This document shows, one piece after another, positions 55,262 to 63,140 of a stretch of DNA of 64,000 nucleotides (the first letter of the stretch is position 1; the number at the start of each line of letters is the position of its first letter). This stretch comes from an uncultured Bacilli bacterium. Its GTDB lineage: Bacteria; Bacillota_I; Bacilli_A; RF39; UBA660. Location: positions 62,001 to 126,000 of the forward strand of contig CASTSB010000004.1 of assembly GCA_949451605.1 (NCBI GenBank), given 5' to 3'. Below the pieces are notes generated by a model, which had not been told where the DNA came from, ran no database searches, and saw only the letters and a program-made list of their open reading frames with translations. Made by a program: the position numbers and the translations under genes.

Positions 55262-57559
55262 TTAGTTATTATTTACAGCTTCGTATTTTTCAATTATTGA
55301 ATCTGCACTATATGAATAGTCATCATCAGAATCTAAATACTGATTTTGATCTTCTGTTCCGTAATCTAATTTAATATCTTCTTCTGTTCCGTTCCACTCT
55401 TCTGATGCGAATCCACTATTTTCATTTCCTTCTTCATATTCATCTTCATTTTTGTTATTTGCTCTATGATCCATATAAGCTTTTGCTCCTATTCCTGTTG
55501 CAGCTGCTGCACTCAATGCGGCTGCTGTTGGAATAGCCATATTAGAAGATGAAGTGCTTGCTATTGGTGTATCAACTGTTGGAACCTTAACCGTTTGATT
55601 TCTGTTTCCTGCAATATTATTAATAGATGATGCAAGGGTTCCTTTTGCAGTTACTTGAGCACCAATATCTGTTGGAGATTGTGGAGTTGTTGAACCTATA
55701 CTTGGAGTTGATCCTCCGAATGAGTATCCTCCGTTTGAATATCCTCCACCTGAATGACTTGCTCCACTGCTTCCTACTGTTGTACTACTTGGAGCTTGTG
55801 GTGACTGAGGAGTACTTGGAGTATTTGGTGTTTGCGGTGTAGAAGGTGTTTGAGGAGTACTAGGAGTGTTTGGTGTTACATTTGGTGTTGTAGGAGTAGG
55901 ATTTGGTGTTGTTGGTACTGGATTTGTTAAATTACTGTTTCCTACACTTGGTACTTCTGTTGGAGTTGCAGTTATATTTGGTGTAGTTGGTGCTGTATAA
56001 GAAGGGGTTGATGCAGTAGCAGTTGGTGCACTTGCTACTGATCTATATGCGACTGCTCCTTGAGTTTGATTTCCTCCACCATTATTACTTGATTGTTGAA
56101 CATTATTTTGAGACTCTGCTGGTTGTTCTCCTTGATTATTTTGTACTGGAGCTTCAACTGGAGTTTCTCTTGCAAATACTTCTGGTGATGCTATATCTCC
56201 TGGATTAATCACACTTCTAGTACTAATTGAAGTATCAATATTTGTGTCCATTCCGCCAATATTTGCTTGTTTCATTGTATTACTCATTATTGGTGCTGTA
56301 ACTAATCCTGCTGAAACTACATTTCCAACAACAGGATTTTTAGCAGCTACATTCACAAGTCCATTAACCATTTTACCACCAGTACTTACAGCTTTACTAG
56401 TAAGGTTAGTAACACCCTTAACAACACCAACGTTTCCTACTTTACCAACTATAGTTTTTCCTGCATTTAATGCATCATCTGCTAAACCTGCAGTACCTTC
56501 AACTATTTGTCCGATGTGTTGACCGGGACTTGAACTTGCCACTTTTTGTGTAATATTTGATGCTGTTTGTCCTACTTTACTATTAGCAGCTTTGTTTCCA
56601 AGGTCTAAAGCTTTATCGATTGCTTTATTAGTTGCATTTTTACTTCCAGTTTTAATAGCATCTGTTGCAGCATTCTCATATAATGTTGAAGTAGATCTTG
56701 CTGCTTGTCCATTTTCTCCTATTTGAATTGCTTTACCACTATCTACTGCCTTTTGTGAAGCATTTGCTTGTATTTTATCGCCTATTTTTCCTGCTACATA
56801 TGCTGTTGCACCTTGAACTGCAGCTTGTTTAACTCCTTGAGCAAATGCAGAGTTAAAATCTTTTCCTTGTTGTAATCCTGTTTCTGTTCCTGATCCAAGA
56901 CCTCCAACAATGGCTACTCCCGTATTAGCAGCTGTTGAACCTATACCAAGAGCTCCACCTGTTGCTGCTCCTAAAGCAATATATCCTGCTGCTGTACCTA
57001 CACCTTTTAATACATTTGCAAAAGTACTTTCTGATGAATAAAGACTTGCTTTTTCCATCCATCCACCAGTTAATCCGTTTTCATCATAGAACATATAATT
57101 AAAGGCATCACCAACATGATCTTTTTTTATAAATTCTCCACAGCTATCTTGAAATTCTTTATTACCAAATATACCTGCTGTAAAACCTACTAAACTTGCA
57201 CCAGCATCAACAATATTTTCTCCTACAACTGCAATACCTTCTACTACTTTAGCAACTCCCATACATAAACTTGCGAATATTTTTTCATACCATGGTTTAT
57301 TATTATAATCTTCAATTTCTTTACTTTTGTTTTTTATTTCATCATAAAGTGCTTGAATATATTGTTGACAATCTCCAGGTAGTCCTTCTATTGAACCTTG
57401 ACTTGAAGCATAATCAATCCATTCAATTCCTCTTGCAGATGCTAAAGTATTAAAAGCTTTTTGTAATTCTGCTTGTGTTTCATTTAGAAAGTTTTTTGCT
57501 TCCCCCAAACGATTAAGAGAGCTTTGTACCTTTCCTGATTCATAAACGTATCTTCCCAT
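55262..57559 (-). CDS. T7SS-locus large protein 1 (WXG-like head, Thr/Pro stalk, membrane module)
   Basis: 765 residues. The N-terminus resembles a WXG/LXG helical hairpin (about 1-95, with RGIEWIDYASSQGS as turn). A long hydrophobic, Gly/Ala-rich region (about 100-280, e.g. GTAAGYIALGAATGGALGIGS) is typical of pre-toxin segments. A Thr/Pro/Ser stalk with many TPxTPx repeats (about 500-620) comes next, followed by AKGTLASS, a membrane segment AIPTAAALSAAAATGIGAKAY and a very acidic tail. No known toxin domain is visible. The shared end links it to large proteins 2 and 3. Confidence 0.78.
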   Translation of the reverse strand: MGRYVYESGKVQSSLNRLGEAKNFLNETQAELQKAFNTLASARGIEWIDYASSQGSIEGLPGDCQQYIQALYDEIKNKSKEIEDYNNKPWYEKIFASLCMGVAKVVEGIAVVGENIVDAGASLVGFTAGIFGNKEFQDSCGEFIKKDHVGDAFNYMFYDENGLTGGWMEKASLYSSESTFANVLKGVGTAAGYIALGAATGGALGIGSTAANTGVAIVGGLGSGTETGLQQGKDFNSAFAQGVKQAAVQGATAYVAGKIGDKIQANASQKAVDSGKAIQIGENGQAARSTSTLYENAATDAIKTGSKNATNKAIDKALDLGNKAANSKVGQTASNITQKVASSSPGQHIGQIVEGTAGLADDALNAGKTIVGKVGNVGVVKGVTNLTSKAVSTGGKMVNGLVNVAAKNPVVGNVVSAGLVTAPIMSNTMKQANIGGMDTNIDTSISTRSVINPGDIASPEVFARETPVEAPVQNNQGEQPAESQNNVQQSSNNGGGNQTQGAVAYRSVASAPTATASTPSYTAPTTPNITATPTEVPSVGNSNLTNPVPTTPNPTPTTPNVTPNTPSTPQTPSTPQTPNTPSTPQSPQAPSSTTVGSSGASHSGGGYSNGGYSFGGSTPSIGSTTPQSPTDIGAQVTAKGTLASSINNIAGNRNQTVKVPTVDTPIASTSSSNMAIPTAAALSAAAATGIGAKAYMDHRANNKNEDEYEEGNENSGFASEEWNGTEEDIKLDYGTEDQNQYLDSDDDYSYSADSIIEKYEAVNNN

Positions 57560-57596
57560 GTTTCCTCCTGTACTACCATTTATGGCTTACTAGTTT

Positions 57597-57944
57597 TTAA
57601 TTTTGATTATTTGCTGCTTGTTGTGCTGCAACTTGTGCATTATAATTGTTTAGTTCTTGAACTTGTGCAGATAATATAGAATTAGCAGTTTGTCTTAATG
57701 AATTAGCGTATTCTTCAACGTTTTTCTTTACATTTTTAAGTCCATCACGTACCACATCAAAACTTTCTTCCATTGTTTTTCCATCTACTGATAAAGCATT
57801 TTTTCCACAATCTTGTTTTGCGTATTCTACTTTATCTGCTGCTTTTATAAAATCATCTGCTGCTGATACCATTTGATTACATGCTGCTTCTATTGTTTGA
57901 GTATCAATTAATTGATTAGCATTAGTTATTCCATATAAAGGCAT
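57597..57944 (-). CDS. T7SS-locus small helical protein (115 residues)
   Basis: WXG100-size protein, mostly helical, with an Ala/Gln/Asn-rich end. Its core AKQDCGKNALSVDGKTMEESF is shared with the 118-residue protein at 52502. It lies between the WXG100 genes and large protein 1, has a strong ribosome site (AGGAGGG) and follows two hairpins (57971-58028). Confidence 0.75.
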   Translation of the reverse strand: MPLYGITNANQLIDTQTIEAACNQMVSAADDFIKAADKVEYAKQDCGKNALSVDGKTMEESFDVVRDGLKNVKKNVEEYANSLRQTANSILSAQVQELNNYNAQVAAQQAANNQN

Positions 57945-57970
57945 AAATTCACCCTCCTTTTTATACTAGT

Positions 57971-58028
57971 GTATAGTAAATAGAGAAATTACTTTCTCTA
58001 TTTACTATACATTGCATAAGCAATGTAT
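57971..58028 (-). repeat. Two overlapping hairpins between WXG100-B and the 115-residue gene
   Basis: A perfect 18-base inverted repeat (57971-57988 with 57993-58010, loop TTAC on the plus strand) adjoins a 9-base one (58007-58015 with 58020-58028). They share 58007-58010, so they cannot both form fully in the RNA. No T-run follows, so neither is a normal terminator. They end just before the ribosome site of the next gene. Confidence 0.85.
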
Positions 58029-58031
58029 TTA

Positions 58032-58304
58032 TTATTGACCACTATATTTTAATGCAGCTTCAACAGCCATTCTTAAGTTAGTAGCACTTTGTTTCATATC
58101 TTGCATAGCTTGAGGAACATCAGAACTATAATAAGTTTCCCAGTTTCCTTTTACTTCATCAGACCATGTAGTTTCAATTCCATCTGGAATATTTCTTTTG
58201 ATAGCAGCATCTAATACTTCCATGCTTTGTTCAATGCTTTGAACGATACTATCGATTTGTGCAGCGTCTTCTGTTGCTGCTCCTGGATTAATAGTTAAAT
58301 TCAT
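58032..58304 (-). CDS. WXG100-family protein B
   Basis: 90 residues, two helices with a TWSDEVKGNWETYY turn that is close to the WXG motif (W-S-D). The C-terminal helix is Ala/Met-rich. Proteins of this family are secreted by the EssC-dependent type VII system, usually as dimers, here probably with WXG100 A encoded immediately upstream. Confidence 0.82.
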   Translation of the reverse strand: MNLTINPGAATEDAAQIDSIVQSIEQSMEVLDAAIKRNIPDGIETTWSDEVKGNWETYYSSDVPQAMQDMKQSATNLRMAVEAALKYSGQ

Positions 58305-58331
58305 ATCTTGTCAACACCTTTCTTAATATTT

Positions 58332-58619
58332 CTATTTCATTCCACTTGCTAAATTTCCAATCATATCTGTGAAAGATTGTTTTTGAAGTCCCATATATTC
58401 TTCAGCATCATCAATTGTTTCAGCTAATTTTTTGAATACGTCTTCTTTTGCTTGGAATTTGTTTAATAAATCTGTTGCTGGATCTCCTTGAATATCACCA
58501 CTTGTAATTTCAGTGATTAAACTTTGTAATCTTGCTAGATCTCTTTTATAATCTTCTCCAGCAGTTTCTAATGCGTTTTTTAAATCGCTTAGAGCGGCTT
58601 CATCTACATGAATTGCCAT
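58332..58619 (-). CDS. WXG100-family protein A
   Basis: 95 residues, all-helical, with an ESAT-6-like layout: helix to about 40, turn around SGDIQGDPA, second helix ending MIGNLASGMK. The WXG turn itself is not clear, so assignment rests on size, helix pattern and the neighbouring locus. First gene of the operon, with strong AGGAGG site and its own promoter. Confidence 0.78.
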   Translation of the reverse strand: MAIHVDEAALSDLKNALETAGEDYKRDLARLQSLITEITSGDIQGDPATDLLNKFQAKEDVFKKLAETIDDAEEYMGLQKQSFTDMIGNLASGMK

Positions 58620-58686
58620 ATTTTCACCTCCTATGATAATTAAGAATAATGTGTTCTTTCTCCCGAACCCTTATCCTTATAAATTA

Positions 58687-58715
58687 ATTCTATAATTTTT
58701 TCTTTTTCTTTGCAA
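58687..58715 (-). promoter_or_regulatory. Promoter of the WXG100 operon
   Basis: Minus-strand TTGCAA (58710-58715), 17 bases, TAGAAT (58687-58692), followed by a 60-base leader with a GTTC/GAAC hairpin. Confidence 0.7.
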
Positions 58716-58833
58716 GTATTTTATCTTTTTTTACATATTTCATTGTATAAAGCATATCTTTTTATAGGTATTTATAAACACACATTTTAAATTGACGAAT
58801 ACTTTATAATAGAAATAGATTGGAGAGATTGGT

Positions 58834-59214
58834 ATTAATAATAACTACTGTTTAGAAAATACTTTTAAATATATTTTATTATTACAAAATAACTCCTTAA
58901 ATATGTATACGACTAAGAGTATTTATTCTAAAGCATTTATTAATTTAAAAAGGCTTGGTAAATGCTATAATACAAGAATAGTTAATATATATTTATTTAA
59001 TGGAAAGATTTTAGAGGAAAATTATCTTTATAATGGTTCTTTAAATACTTCTAGCTTTTATAGAATTGAAAATATTAATAATGGATTTGTTAAACTACTT
59101 TTACTAAGGCCTTTTAATGGGAATTATTACTCCACTCGTGAATATATTACTATTTCTTTAAATTGTATTGGTGCTTTAAAATGTATTCAAGATGTTTATG
59201 TTAGTAATCTATAG
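58834..59214 (+). CDS. CotY/CotZ-like coat protein, ATT start proposed
   Basis: The open frame extends 23 codons upstream of the first ATG (58903), and the extra residues CLENTFKYILLLQNN align with CLSEILRKILLLQRQ of the next gene. The only start that gives this N-terminus is ATT at 58834, placed 6 bases after GGAGAG. The resulting 126 residues match the neighbour's 133. The end, ISLNCIGALKCIQDVYV, matches CotY/CotZ (C-x-GAIKC). It has fewer Cys than its neighbour. Confidence 0.7.
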   Translation: MNNNYCLENTFKYILLLQNNSLNMYTTKSIYSKAFINLKRLGKCYNTRIVNIYLFNGKILEENYLYNGSLNTSSFYRIENINNGFVKLLLLRPFNGNYYSTREYITISLNCIGALKCIQDVYVSNL

Positions 59215-59229
59215 AAAGGAGGATTATTT

Positions 59230-59631
59230 ATGTGTGGTGAAAATAGAAAAGATTGTGGATGTTTATCTGAAATTTTAAGAAAAATATTATTATTACAAAG
59301 ACAAGACTTTGATAATGAAAATTATTCTGGGTGCGATAAACCTTATTTAGGACCTGTATGTAATACAGTTTGCTATAATACAAGACCTATTCAATTATAT
59401 AACTGTTGTACTGGTGAGCCTTGGAGTTTTTCTTTTACTCGTAATGGTCAAACTCAAACAAGTAATGTATTTAGAGTAGAAGCATTAGATGAGTGTTGTT
59501 GTACATGTAGATTATTATATTATGATCCTACTACTAACGAACTTACTGGTACTCAAGAATTCTGTACTATCGATTTAGGTTGCTGTGGCGCTATTAAATG
59601 TTTACCTGATACTTATATAGAATTATGCTAG
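59230..59631 (+). CDS. CotY/CotZ-family spore coat-type protein
   Basis: 133 residues, very Cys-rich. ENRKDCGCLSEILRKILLLQ at the start, NVFRVEALDECCCTCRLLYYD in the centre and FCTIDLGCCGAIKCLPDTYIE at the end follow the pattern of CotY/CotZ, which form disulphide-linked spore coat layers. It lies 15 bases after its paralogue and has a strong ribosome site. This suggests that the organism makes spores or a related coat. Confidence 0.85.
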   Translation: MCGENRKDCGCLSEILRKILLLQRQDFDNENYSGCDKPYLGPVCNTVCYNTRPIQLYNCCTGEPWSFSFTRNGQTQTSNVFRVEALDECCCTCRLLYYDPTTNELTGTQEFCTIDLGCCGAIKCLPDTYIELC

Positions 59632-59638
59632 TAATTAA

Positions 59639-59677
59639 TAAAAATAAGAACTATGTTTAGTAGCTCTTATTTTTTTA
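59639..59677. terminator. Bidirectional terminator after the CotZ-like gene
   Basis: AAAATAAGA/TCTTATTTT stem between convergent genes with T-runs both ways. Confidence 0.85.
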
Positions 59678-59963
59678 TAGTAATTTCTTCTATTTCTTCA
59701 ATTTTTATAATCTTGTTTTCTAAAGTAATAACCTCTTCTTTATTTTTTGAAATAAGTGAAGTGTCGTATTCTTTATCCTTTGTTTTAATAATAACTTTAG
59801 TATTATAAGGTTTTCCAAGACCTGCAAAAACATTTTTTAATGTATTTTCAACTTCTTTTCTGTCTTGAAAATTACTGGTGCGTTCTTCAACATAACACAT
59901 CTCTTTATTGTTATTTATTTTCTTTTTGATTTCATTCTTATAAATTTTTGGTAGTTTATTCAC
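59667..59963 (-). CDS. Unknown small charged protein
   Basis: About 98 residues, Lys/Glu/Ile-rich, likely alpha/beta, without signal peptide or known motif. ATG 59972 is only two bases from AGGAG, so GTG 59963 (10 bases away) is the likelier start. It lies convergent to the CotZ-like gene and divergent from rodA. Confidence 0.6.
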   Translation of the reverse strand: MNKLPKIYKNEIKKKINNNKEMCYVEERTSNFQDRKEVENTLKNVFAGLGKPYNTKVIIKTKDKEYDTSLISKNKEEVITLENKIIKIEEIEEITIKK

Positions 59964-60022
59964 TATAATCATTCTCCTTTTGATATATTTTATGATTTGT
60001 GCCTATAAAACTTGATAAATTT

Positions 60023-60031
60023 TGGTATAAT
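60023..60031 (+). promoter_or_regulatory. Extended -10 promoter of rodA
   Basis: TGGTATAAT, an extended -10 element, 19 bases before the ATG. No good -35 is seen. Confidence 0.6.
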
Positions 60032-60049
60032 AATTAATGGAGGTTAGCA

Positions 60050-61174
60050 ATGAAAAACAAAATAAATTTAAGAATAGTTATACCTATTTTCTTATTATCT
60101 ATAATTAGTATTATAACTATTTATAGTGCTGCAACATATACCTCAGCCAGTTTAGGTAATTTAGCATTAAAACAGACTATATGGTATTTGATAGGAATTG
60201 TTTTAGTTATTATTCTGTTAAGACTAAATAATGATTTTTTATTTGAACATACTTGGCTTTTGTATATAATTGGAAATTTAGTATTACTCTTTCTTTTGAT
60301 TTTTGGTACACCTATTAATAATAGTAAATGCTGGATTGTTATTCCTGGAATTGGAAGCGTACAACCTAGTGAATTCATGAAGATTTTTTTAATGCTAGTT
60401 TTAGCAACTATGATTCATAATTTTAGAAGTGATTTTAAAAATCCTACTAATTTTCAAGAATTTGTTTTTTTAATAAAGACATTTATAATCGTTTTAATTC
60501 CATCTATTCTTACATTTTTAGAGCCTGATACAGGTTGTGTCTTAATATATTTAATTATATATGTCTCAATGATTTTTGCATCTGGTATAAGACTTAGATG
60601 GTTTATTGGTGCATTTGTAGTTTTATTATTAGCTGTTTGTAGTGTTCTGTGGTTATATTTTTTTAAAGAAGAGATATTTATTAAAATATTTGGTAGCTCA
60701 ATATATTATCGACTTGAGAGGATATTTGAGTGGAAAACAGGATCTGGATTACAACTTGAAAATGCTTTAGCAGCGATTGGTTCTTCTGGTTTTTTTGGAC
60801 ATGGTTTTAATAAAACACCTATTTATTTTCCAGAATCCTCAACTGATTTTATTTTTGCTGTTTTTGCATCAAACTTTGGTTTTGTAGGTTCAATTATTTT
60901 GATATTAATTATTTTTTATTTAGATTTAAATATTATTTTACTCACAAAGCGTAAAACTACTGACACTAACAATTATATTATTGCGGGAATTGTTGGAATG
61001 CTTTTATTTCAACAAGTACAAAATATTGGAATGACAGTTGGATTATTACCTATTACTGGAATAACATTACCATTTGTTTCATATGGAGGATCAAGTCTAC
61101 TTTCTTATATGTTAATAGTTGGCATTTTGTTAAATATTTCGAAAGAGAAAGAAAAAACTTATAGGTATAGATAA
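60050..61174 (+). CDS. rodA: SEDS glycosyltransferase RodA
   Basis: 374-residue membrane enzyme for lateral wall synthesis. SVQPSEFMKIFLML, EPDTGCVLIYL, a basic loop, FPESSTDFIFAVFASNFGFVGS and VGLLPITGITLPFVSYGGSS are the SEDS motifs. The F-A-x-x-x-N-F-G form and the ITGITLPFVSYGGSS sequence fit RodA rather than FtsW. Single gene, with a bidirectional terminator after it. Confidence 0.92.
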   Translation: MKNKINLRIVIPIFLLSIISIITIYSAATYTSASLGNLALKQTIWYLIGIVLVIILLRLNNDFLFEHTWLLYIIGNLVLLFLLIFGTPINNSKCWIVIPGIGSVQPSEFMKIFLMLVLATMIHNFRSDFKNPTNFQEFVFLIKTFIIVLIPSILTFLEPDTGCVLIYLIIYVSMIFASGIRLRWFIGAFVVLLLAVCSVLWLYFFKEEIFIKIFGSSIYYRLERIFEWKTGSGLQLENALAAIGSSGFFGHGFNKTPIYFPESSTDFIFAVFASNFGFVGSIILILIIFYLDLNIILLTKRKTTDTNNYIIAGIVGMLLFQQVQNIGMTVGLLPITGITLPFVSYGGSSLLSYMLIVGILLNISKEKEKTYRYR

Positions 61175-61177
61175 AAG

Positions 61178-61210
61178 ATAAAGAGAGCTCTCAGTAAGCT
61201 CTCTTTTTAT
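61178..61210. terminator. Bidirectional terminator after rodA
   Basis: AAGAGAGCT/AGCTCTCTT stem followed by TTTT on the plus strand, between convergent genes. Confidence 0.9.
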
Positions 61211-62205
61211 TTCATTAAATCTTCATAAATTTCTTTTAATTGTCTACCTATCTTTTTTATATCTCTTTCTTCTGCTACCTTATAAGCTTCTTCTCCAAGA
61301 GAAGGTAATTCTTTATTGATTATTTTTTTTATTTTATCTTCAAATTCATCTATATTTTTAGCTTTATATACATTTATTCCATCTTGAAGCCAATCTTCAA
61401 AAACAGGTATGTCTCTAACTATAGCAGTAGCTTTACAAGCACATGCTTCAATTATTGGGATACCTTCAGTTTCTTCGAAAGTTGGGAATAAATATATGTC
61501 GCAACCATTTAAAGCTTTCTTTATCATTTCTTGCTCAACATAACCTGCAAATATTAAATTTGGAAGTTTAGTAGTAACAGCTTTTTTAACATTAGAAGTA
61601 GCTGCTGCTAGAGGACTATGTCCAAACCAAATAAACTTATATTCTGGTAGTCTTTTTGCTAGTTCTACAAAGTCTACTATTCCTTTTCTTTCAATATATA
61701 ATCCTATACCTATAATTACTTTGTCATCTTTGGATAAATTATATTCTTTTCTAAAATCTAAGCCTGCTTGTTTATCTAATTTAAACTTATCTAGCTCAAT
61801 ACCATTAGATAGAGCATATATTTTCTTAGTAATTCCATAGCCTTCTAATAACTTTTTAGAATATGGAGTTGGAGTAATAATTACATCACCTAAGCAATAA
61901 CAAGTAGTAATCCATTTTTTAAATAAAGGTGAAATTTGTTTACAGAAAATGAACCCGTTTTTAAAATCCTCTTCTGTACTATGTGCATGATAAACTATTT
62001 TCTGCCCTTTTTTATGTGCACTTTTTGCTAAAGCATAAGACTTAGGGCCATAATAATTAATATGAACAATATCATATTGATCAGATAGTGATGTAGTATA
62101 TTCAACATTATTATATTCAAGTGCTTTCATTTGATGTTTTATTGCTTTACCTAATCCACTATGTTCAAATAATTTTTCTCCTTCAGTATATAATAAAATT
62201 TTCAT
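61207..62205 (-). CDS. Family 4 glycosyltransferase, probably glycolipid synthesis
   Basis: About 332 residues, GT-B fold. MKILLYTEGEKLFEHSGLGKAIKHQMKAL at the N-terminus is characteristic of diglucosyl-diacylglycerol synthases of the BgsA/alDGS type. The C-terminal nucleotide-sugar site reads FEETEGIPIIEACACKA (E-x7-E). It probably adds a sugar to a membrane glycolipid (precursor of lipoteichoic acid anchors). The partner monoglucosyl enzyme is not in the window. ATG 62205 follows GGTGA by 8 bases. Confidence 0.82.
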   Translation of the reverse strand: MKILLYTEGEKLFEHSGLGKAIKHQMKALEYNNVEYTTSLSDQYDIVHINYYGPKSYALAKSAHKKGQKIVYHAHSTEEDFKNGFIFCKQISPLFKKWITTCYCLGDVIITPTPYSKKLLEGYGITKKIYALSNGIELDKFKLDKQAGLDFRKEYNLSKDDKVIIGIGLYIERKGIVDFVELAKRLPEYKFIWFGHSPLAAATSNVKKAVTTKLPNLIFAGYVEQEMIKKALNGCDIYLFPTFEETEGIPIIEACACKATAIVRDIPVFEDWLQDGINVYKAKNIDEFEDKIKKIINKELPSLGEEAYKVAEERDIKKIGRQLKEIYEDLMK

Positions 62206-62242
62206 TATCGTAATCACCACTTATTCTTAGTATAAATTAATA

Positions 62243-62271
62243 GAAAAAAAAAGACAAGTTATTCATGTCTC
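62243..62271 (-). terminator. Terminator of the PrsW-like gene
   Basis: AGACA/TGTCT stem at the stop codon with nine T on the minus strand. The stem is short. Confidence 0.6.
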
Positions 62272-63056
62272 TTATTACATTTCGGACATAATAATCCTTT
62301 ATATTTTATTCTACTTTTAGGGCATATTTTGTCTAATTTTATTATTTGAACATTTAATTCATAAATTTCTTTTAATCTTAAAAATGCAATTATGAAAAGA
62401 ACTATTATATAAATAACAAAAAAGTACAAAAAACTTTTTAAATTTGACATGACACAAAAGTCATATATGCCATGTAATATTGTTGGTACAATAATTGCTT
62501 TTAATAGATTATTAATTTCCTTTTTATTACTTTTTATGCGATATATTTTACTAATGCAAAGAAAATATCCCATAAATGTTCCAAATGCAACATGTCCAGG
62601 AACTGATGTCAGTGCTCTAAATAGTGCGGTTTTAAAAGTATTATCTTGTAGAACATATAAAATGTTTTCTAAGGTTGCAAAACCTAAAGATACAACAATT
62701 GAATAAATTATAATATCATAAGTCTCATCAAACTCCTTGTTTTTATATCCAAAGAAATAAACAATTAACCATTTAAAGAGTTCTTCTATTAAGGCTATTT
62801 CTACAAAAGTTTTTATACCTAGCTGTATCATGTTCATACTTTGTATATCTTTAACTAAAAAAGGGAAAGTTATATTTAAAATATAGGATACTGCTAAAAC
62901 ACCAAGGGATGATAATGCTCCAAAAAAGAATAATGATAATAGTGTTATTAAAGACTCTTTATGTTTGTCTTTTAGATTTACATAGAAAAATATTAATATT
63001 GTTGGTAAAACAGCGCTAATTATTAATAATATAGTATTTATAGTTAAATTATTCAC
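62259..63056 (-). CDS. PrsW-type intramembrane protease
   Basis: About 265 residues with eight membrane segments. The motifs are IEELFKWLIVYF (EExxK), LGFATLENILYV (E-N), HVAFGTFMGYFL and HGIYDFC. Unlike PrsW of Bacillus it ends with a short Cys motif, CPKSRIKYKGLLCPKCNKRHE, a small zinc-ribbon. Substrate unknown; in Bacillus PrsW cuts an anti-sigma factor. The start is GTG at 63056, 5 bases after AGGTGG. Confidence 0.85.
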   Translation of the reverse strand: MNNLTINTILLIISAVLPTILIFFYVNLKDKHKESLITLLSLFFFGALSSLGVLAVSYILNITFPFLVKDIQSMNMIQLGIKTFVEIALIEELFKWLIVYFFGYKNKEFDETYDIIIYSIVVSLGFATLENILYVLQDNTFKTALFRALTSVPGHVAFGTFMGYFLCISKIYRIKSNKKEINNLLKAIIVPTILHGIYDFCVMSNLKSFLYFFVIYIIVLFIIAFLRLKEIYELNVQIIKLDKICPKSRIKYKGLLCPKCNKRHE

Positions 63057-63140
63057 ATTAACCACCTATCCTCTTTATATTGATTATAACATGTGCATAA
63101 CTTTTTTAGTAAACTAATAATAAGAAAATCAGATTTTAAT

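Noticed and set aside
55800-55930. CRISPR-like short repeats
   Set aside because: These are codon repeats of the Thr/Pro stalk in the 765-residue protein, with no spacers.
57971-58010. Strong 18-bp hairpin as an intrinsic terminator
   Set aside because: No T-run follows in either direction, and a gene with a strong ribosome site starts directly after it.
58792-58810. Vegetative promoter TTGACG/TATAAT before the coat genes
   Set aside because: The spacer is only 7 bases, far from the needed 16-18; a sporulation sigma factor may be used instead, but I cannot support one.
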